A stretch of 64,000 nucleotides of DNA from NCBI GenBank assembly GCA_029834535.1, contig JAQMWT010000379.1, positions 310,001-374,000 of the forward strand, read 5' to 3'. Each line of letters begins with the position of its first letter. Positions within the stretch are counted from its first letter, which is position 1. Shown one piece after another: positions 59,591 to 64,000 of this stretch. The DNA is from Chrysophaeum taylorii (taxonomy: Eukaryota > Sar > Pelagophyceae > Pelagomonadales > Pelagomonadaceae). The translations under genes and the position numbers were made by a program. A model generated the notes under the pieces. The model was not told where the DNA came from, searched no databases, and saw only the letters and a program-made list of their open reading frames with translations.

Positions 59591-60449
59591 TCTCTTTTAA
59601 CCACTCCTTCACCCCTTTCTCCCACTCAATCCATCGCACCGCAGCGACTTCCAGTGCGCCTGGATCGCATCACCTCCTCGCTCAACCAAAATGCAATATG
59701 AGCTGGCAACTTGCAGCCTTCCTTGGTACTACTCAACAATCTATGGTTAGCCTAGAGGGTTAAGTATTGTTGCACGCTGACGTTTGTCTGGACCACCTGG
59801 CCGCAATCTGGCGAAAGAAACGGTTTAATTTTCCTCACCACCCCGAACAACAGACAAAAGATTTTTAATAGACATACGATATATATGAATTTGTATGATT
59901 TTAGATCAATATACAGTACTGCAGGATGGATAAATCCTAATTTTTCTACAAGCTAATAATTATTAAAGCGCGCGCGCGGCAAAAAAAAAAGGGGGGCGGG
60001 TGTGTGGGCACCAACCAGGTGGTTTGCTTTTACGTGCGCAAACGACGACGCCCCTTGGGCCGGCCGCTCTACGCGCAGGTAAATCGCAAAGATCAAAGTC
60101 GACGGTGTGTATAGGTTTCTTCTGGTGTACAATTAAAATTGCCTCGTCAGACTTGAATAAATAATCTATCATTGTTGTAGTTAGGAACTCCCGACCAAAA
60201 ACGACCGCAGCATGCGGCGACGGAGAAAGCAAAAAAAGCAAAGCAGACGGGGGGGAGCAGGAAGAGGCGGAAACGCAGAGAGAAGCATGGTGAGAACAGC
60301 AAAAAAAGAGCATAATGTAAGGGGGGAGTGTGAACTTTGTGGTCGAGGGGAGAAAGGCTGGAACTTGGTTCAGAAACAGGGCCGCACAACCGCCGTTGTC
60401 GACCTTACCACTCGGGGAGACAAGGCAATCAAGACCAGCCGCATGTAAT
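59591..60449. other. AT-rich spacer upstream of aureochrome
   Basis: GC falls sharply between about 59820 and 59970, with runs such as GATATATATGAATTTGTATG, then a (GC)n step at 59967-59979. No gene seen; part is expected to be the aureochrome promoter. Confidence 0.5.
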
Positions 60450-61239
60450 AATAGGCTTATTCAAGAAGTCTGCTTAATCGAGACTTCTAGTGGCGGAAAG
60501 ACCATCAACTCCTCGTCCGTGAAGCGCCTCGGCATCGGGATGACCGATGTGCGGAAGAAGATCCTCGAGCCGACGGACCAGGACCTTGCGTGCCGCGAGA
60601 TCACGAAAGACGCCGGCGGCAAAGGGGCGAAGCAGAAGCTCGCCGCGCGCAAGCTCGAAGCTCTCGGCATCGTCAAGGCGCACTGAGGCGTCGCCAACGA
60701 TCCAGGTCGGATTGCCCACCTCGATCGCGCTGCGAGACTCGCTTCTTCGATCTCCGAAATTACGCGCGTCGACCAAACGGAACGAAAGTCAAAAATGGAC
60801 GCGCGGCAGGTCAGTTTACTCGACCTCGCGCCCAAGGACGTCGCCAAACTCAAGTCCAAGGGCAACGACGTCGCAAAGATTCCGCGTGATCGGCCCCATC
60901 CTCGGCCGCTTCTTCAGCGTGGCCGAGCCCAAAGGTGACGCGTGGCCGAGCCCAAAGGTGACAAAGCTGCCCACGTCAAGATCCTGACGTGGACGCCATC
61001 GAGGCCAAATCTGACGCCCTCAGCGCGGTCCAGTCGGCCGCCACCGACATCGGCACGCTCTGCCCGGACAAGGAGCACACTGTCTTTCTGCCACGAAGGG
61101 TCCGTTGCGTCGATGACCATCATCTCTTGTGCGATTGGGACGTGAGACTCAAACCCTGCCACGTGGTTGTGACGTTGGCACGGTCACGGTCACTCGCGCC
61201 GTGACAGAAAAATCACGGTCACGGACGCTGTTTGGCCAA
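60450..61239. other. Uncertain short frames with tandem duplication
   Basis: A plus-strand frame to 60686 ends VRKKILEPTDQDLACREITK-like and GAKQKLAARKLEALGIVKAH, and another (60794 on) reads SLLDLAPKDVAKLKSKG. They look protein-like but lie in different frames and match no family I know; a decayed gene is possible. CGTGGCCGAGCCCAAAGGTG is repeated in tandem at about 60918-60961. Confidence 0.3.
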
Positions 61240-61470
61240 ATTTGGCTCCCGCGCTAGCGTGCGCCTTTAAAACGTCTCGGGAGTGTCTTTATTGGACCTT
61301 GATTCTCGCTCGCGGTCCGAGCTGCCGACGTCGAACACGTCTGCTAATCCCCCAAACCCCTGAACGGGAGACCTCCGGCTTTCCGGCATCCCTCACGTCT
61401 CTGCACAACCCACCAACGCCCGCGCCCCAGCTCGCACCCCCCCCTCTTAGCAGTCGACGTCTAAAAATAC
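61240..61470 (+). mobile_element. GTCGAC-terminus element end, copy 6
   Basis: GGCATCCCTCACGTCTCTGC, CACCAACGCCCGCG and CCCCCCTCTTAGCAGTCGAC (GTCGAC at 61453-61458) then CTAAAAATACCC, in the order seen in the other copies. The 5' limit is a guess; only the last about 90 bp is secure. Confidence 0.55.
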
Positions 61471-62713
61471 CCCCACAAAGTTGGCTCGTCTGCGTCGCGG
61501 TCCGCTTCTGACCGACGGTAGTTGGTTGATGGGCGCCCAGCAACCCGCGTGGGACCATCGCACTTCTGGCATTATTATTATTTGCGTCCTCACGTTCGTC
61601 ACCAGAAGAATCCGTTTCCTCTGGGAGTTGGTAGTACGCCACCCTGTCGTCGTTTATCACCGCAACTCCCGGCGGCGAGGCCTTCAGACCATCACGCCCG
61701 TGACCGCGAGACCCAAATACGTGGAGCGACAAATCTGCGGCACGGCACGGTCTCAGCCGTGGCCACGGAACAGGATCACGTCCCAACAACGCCTCCCCCG
61801 TGATGTTCTGCCCCCATGCGGCGCGGTCACGGAGGCCCCAAAGCCGCCCCGCGTATGGCTTTCGTCGTCGGCGCTTTCTTTCATTATTTCATTCTTTCTT
61901 CCTTCCTTCCAAGGCATATACGAATGCTTTTGTTATAGTCAAGACTAGGTAGCTACACGGTCCCGAAGGAGAACATTTTGCCGCAAAGGAGGCCGAGGGG
62001 ATATGGTGGAGCAGCGGCAGGTCGTCTCGAAGAGTCGTCAAAGGAAGGACGGAAGGACGGGAAGGGAGGGAGGGAGGGATGAGAAGGACTCGGCGGGAGG
62101 GATGCATAGGAGTGCGGTAGGGAAGTGTGCCGAAGAAAAAGGAAAGGCCACACTGCACCGTCGTAGGTTGTGCGGGGCAAACGAGCCGAATAGGAGGGGG
62201 CGACGCGGTCCCTCGGCCACATCGTCGCACGCACTCAGATACACACACATTCGGACGCGAACGAAAACACAACAAATCACAACACAACACAGACACTCGT
62301 AACAAAAGAAGCCACAATATATCGATCACAACGCGCCGCAGAGAGGCCGGCCGGCCAAAGTCCTGCAAGAGAGGAGGGCGCGAGACGAAAAGGCGTCCGT
62401 CATCATCCGGAGGGGCGGCGGTCGTCGAGGCGGCTCGCGCGCAAACAAAGAGGCGCCTCGCGAGGTTGTGGGCCGCGGCACACAAGCCCGTCGTCGCGTT
62501 GGGAGGTGGCGGCTTGGAGACGACTCTTTGTGTTCTTTCTTTTTTTTTTTCTTTCTGAGCGCAACAAAATTTCAGGTCGTCGAGAGCGCTCGGCGGGAAA
62601 GAGACATAAATATTTTTTCATAAATACTTGGGGGAACGAACGAACGAACGATAGACAAAATTCGATCCCGGCGAGAGAAGAGAAGCAGCGCCGTCTTTTT
62701 CTTTTTTTTTTTT
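61471..62713. other. Gene-poor spacer
   Basis: Several frames around 100-190 codons are open on both strands but none has a domain. There is a GAAC tetranucleotide repeat at about 62635-62651 and CA-rich DNA at 62240-62300. Confidence 0.5.
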
Positions 62714-64000
62714 TTATCGGTTCGGGGGCAGGCCGTCGTCGGAATTCGGGTCTCGGAGGTAGACGTGCGCGCCGTCGAGCGCGAAGAGGTCGGCATAGGC
62801 CGCGAGAAACGCGCGGAGCGGGACGCTCTTGACCGAGCGGGGCAGATTATATCGCTGCTTGAGCGCGGATCGGAGCTTGTTGAGGGTGGCGCAGCCGCGG
62901 AGATGGTCGAGACTCTCGCCGACCGTCGCGACGAGGGTCGCGTCGTCCGTCTCGTCTCTCGGCCACCGCTGGGTCGGAACGTAGTCTTCGCACATGAGGC
63001 GGTCCAGCGAGCGGCGCGAGCGCGCGACCGTGTCGGCGTGGCGCCCTTGGTCCGCGGCGCCCGACAGAAGCGGCGGGGCGCCGCCAGAAGGCGGGTCGGT
63101 CGCGAAGCCGCCGCAACACGACGAGTAACCGCCGCCGGCGGCGGCGGGATCGCGCTGCGGCGGCGACGCCGGCGACTGCTGCGCGTGGTCGTCGCGAACC
63201 ATCATCGATGGCGCGCTGCTCGACCAGGCGACGCGCGGGCGCGACGGAACGCACCGCGCCGAGCGCGCGGCTCCGAGGAGCTGGTCCTCGGGCGGTTCCC
63301 AAATGGCGTGCGGCGATTCGCCGCCGTCGGGGGCGGCGTCCTCGAGGGGGGAGAGCGACGAGAGGCACGCGTACGAGGCCGGACGATCCGGGGAGACGGC
63401 TCCTCCTCCCACACAACAACCGTCGGTCGTCGCTGCCCCGGGGAGCGGCGAGGTTGTGGTGCCGCCGCCCGAGTAGGAGCGCGACCGGGGAATGACGCGA
63501 TTCGGCGGCGGCGCGTCGGCGTCGTTGTTGGTCCAGATGGAGGCGAGCGCCGGGGGCGGCCGACTGTCGCCGGTCGGGGGCTGGTGGAATATGTCGTCGC
63601 CAAAGGAGGAGCGAGGTCGAGGCTCGGCGGCAGCCTTACGAAAGGCGTCGCGTCGCGCGGGCTCCTCGAGGCGCACCGAGGCGACGCCTCGTTCGAGCGC
63701 CGGGATCGCGGGGGGCGGCGGCGGCAGGAACTGCTGGAGCGCGCGGACGTCGTCGTAGGTGTGGCGGCGCTGGATGGGCCCCGCCGCGGGTGGTGGTCCC
63801 CCTTTGAGGCGGCGGGGCGAGTTCGGCGTCGGGCCGTCGATTCGCCGGACGATCGCCTCGTCGAGGCCGGGGGGGGGCGGCGGCGGAAAAAACGGGGCGT
63901 CCGGCCTGAGGAGGCGCGGGCGCGCGTAGTCCAAGGGCGGGGTCGCGAGGGAGACGACGTCGTGCTTGGGGACGCGGCGGACGCGGACGACGTCGCGGTG
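62714..64000 (-). CDS. Pro-rich protein with LOTUS/OST-HTH-like C-terminal domain, 5' partial
   Basis: The frame is open to the window edge (the ORF-internal TTG at 63934 is not a credible start), so at least 428 residues are present and the start is outside. Most is disordered, Pro/Ser/Asp-rich (PPPPPPGLDEAIVRRIDG, RVIPRSRSYSGGGTTT). The last about 75 residues fold like a winged helix: LNKLRSALKQRYNLPRSVKS, LRAFLAAYADLFALDG, HVYLRDP. This resembles the OST-HTH/LOTUS pattern found in RNA-regulating proteins (TDRD5/7, MARF1), which bind Vasa helicase or RNA. The match is by shape only. Confidence 0.55.
   Translation of the reverse strand, partial: HRDVVRVRRVPKHDVVSLATPPLDYARPRLLRPDAPFFPPPPPPGLDEAIVRRIDGPTPNSPRRLKGGPPPAAGPIQRRHTYDDVRALQQFLPPPPPAIPALERGVASVRLEEPARRDAFRKAAAEPRPRSSFGDDIFHQPPTGDSRPPPALASIWTNNDADAPPPNRVIPRSRSYSGGGTTTSPLPGAATTDGCCVGGGAVSPDRPASYACLSSLSPLEDAAPDGGESPHAIWEPPEDQLLGAARSARCVPSRPRVAWSSSAPSMMVRDDHAQQSPASPPQRDPAAAGGGYSSCCGGFATDPPSGGAPPLLSGAADQGRHADTVARSRRSLDRLMCEDYVPTQRWPRDETDDATLVATVGESLDHLRGCATLNKLRSALKQRYNLPRSVKSVPLRAFLAAYADLFALDGAHVYLRDPNSDDGLPPNR

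Noticed and set aside
62127-62558. 143-codon plus-strand frame
   Set aside because: Low-complexity His/Arg/Ser text in a repeat-rich spacer, no domain, no supporting neighbour structure.

Overview
The window is nuclear DNA from a photosynthetic stramenopile (ochrophyte). Two genes show this directly: a fucoxanthin-chlorophyll a/c light-harvesting protein (33323-34182, +) and an aureochrome-type LOV photoreceptor (58253-59590, -), a class known only from ochrophytes. GC-rich coding DNA, dense CGA/TCG codon runs, many very short introns (mostly 38-50 nt, some down to about 22-33 nt by my models) and close gene packing fit a compact genome such as a pelagophyte, but the genus is inference.

Layout. 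1-9.5 kb: ubiquitin-like membrane protein (5' cut by the window edge), WW-LRR-coiled-coil protein, multi-pass membrane protein, sodium:solute symporter. 10-22 kb: ankyrin protein, a mobile-element fossil, a coiled-coil gene divergent from TELO2, a ZGRF1-like gene with two DUF2439 modules and a helicase-lobe remnant, and a GT15-like mannosyltransferase. 22-29 kb: broken ankyrin gene, six-exon DUF1989 gene divergent from 1-Cys peroxiredoxin, then a TPR-AHA1_N fusion that looks like an Hsp90 co-chaperone. 29-33 kb: repeat-rich, with tandem element ends, TTAG-tailed SINE-like copies and poorly resolved membrane-protein ORFs. 33-47 kb is dense: FCP, PIG-X-like, RsmB-like m5C methyltransferase, PH-RGS, BASS transporter, adenosine kinase, PX protein with a C-terminal CaaX box, PRP39-like, PGAM5-like. 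47-59.6 kb: repeats, sulfotransferase, DxD glycosyltransferase, crotonase, coiled-coil gene, TPR-like gene, WDR44-like gene, aureochrome. 59.6-62.7 kb is mostly repeat and AT-rich spacer; the last gene (LOTUS-like C-terminus) runs off the right edge.

Themes. Several genes are divergent with 54-75 bp between start codons, so they probably share promoters. Chaperone and quality-control functions recur (TELO2 for PIKK assembly with Hsp90, TPR-AHA1, UBL membrane protein, PGAM5, peroxiredoxin), as do glycan functions (GT15, DxD glycosyltransferase, sulfotransferase, PIG-X). Exon joints were set by reading-frame continuity, splice dinucleotides and family motifs. No alignment or transcript data were available, so all family calls are from recognised motifs.
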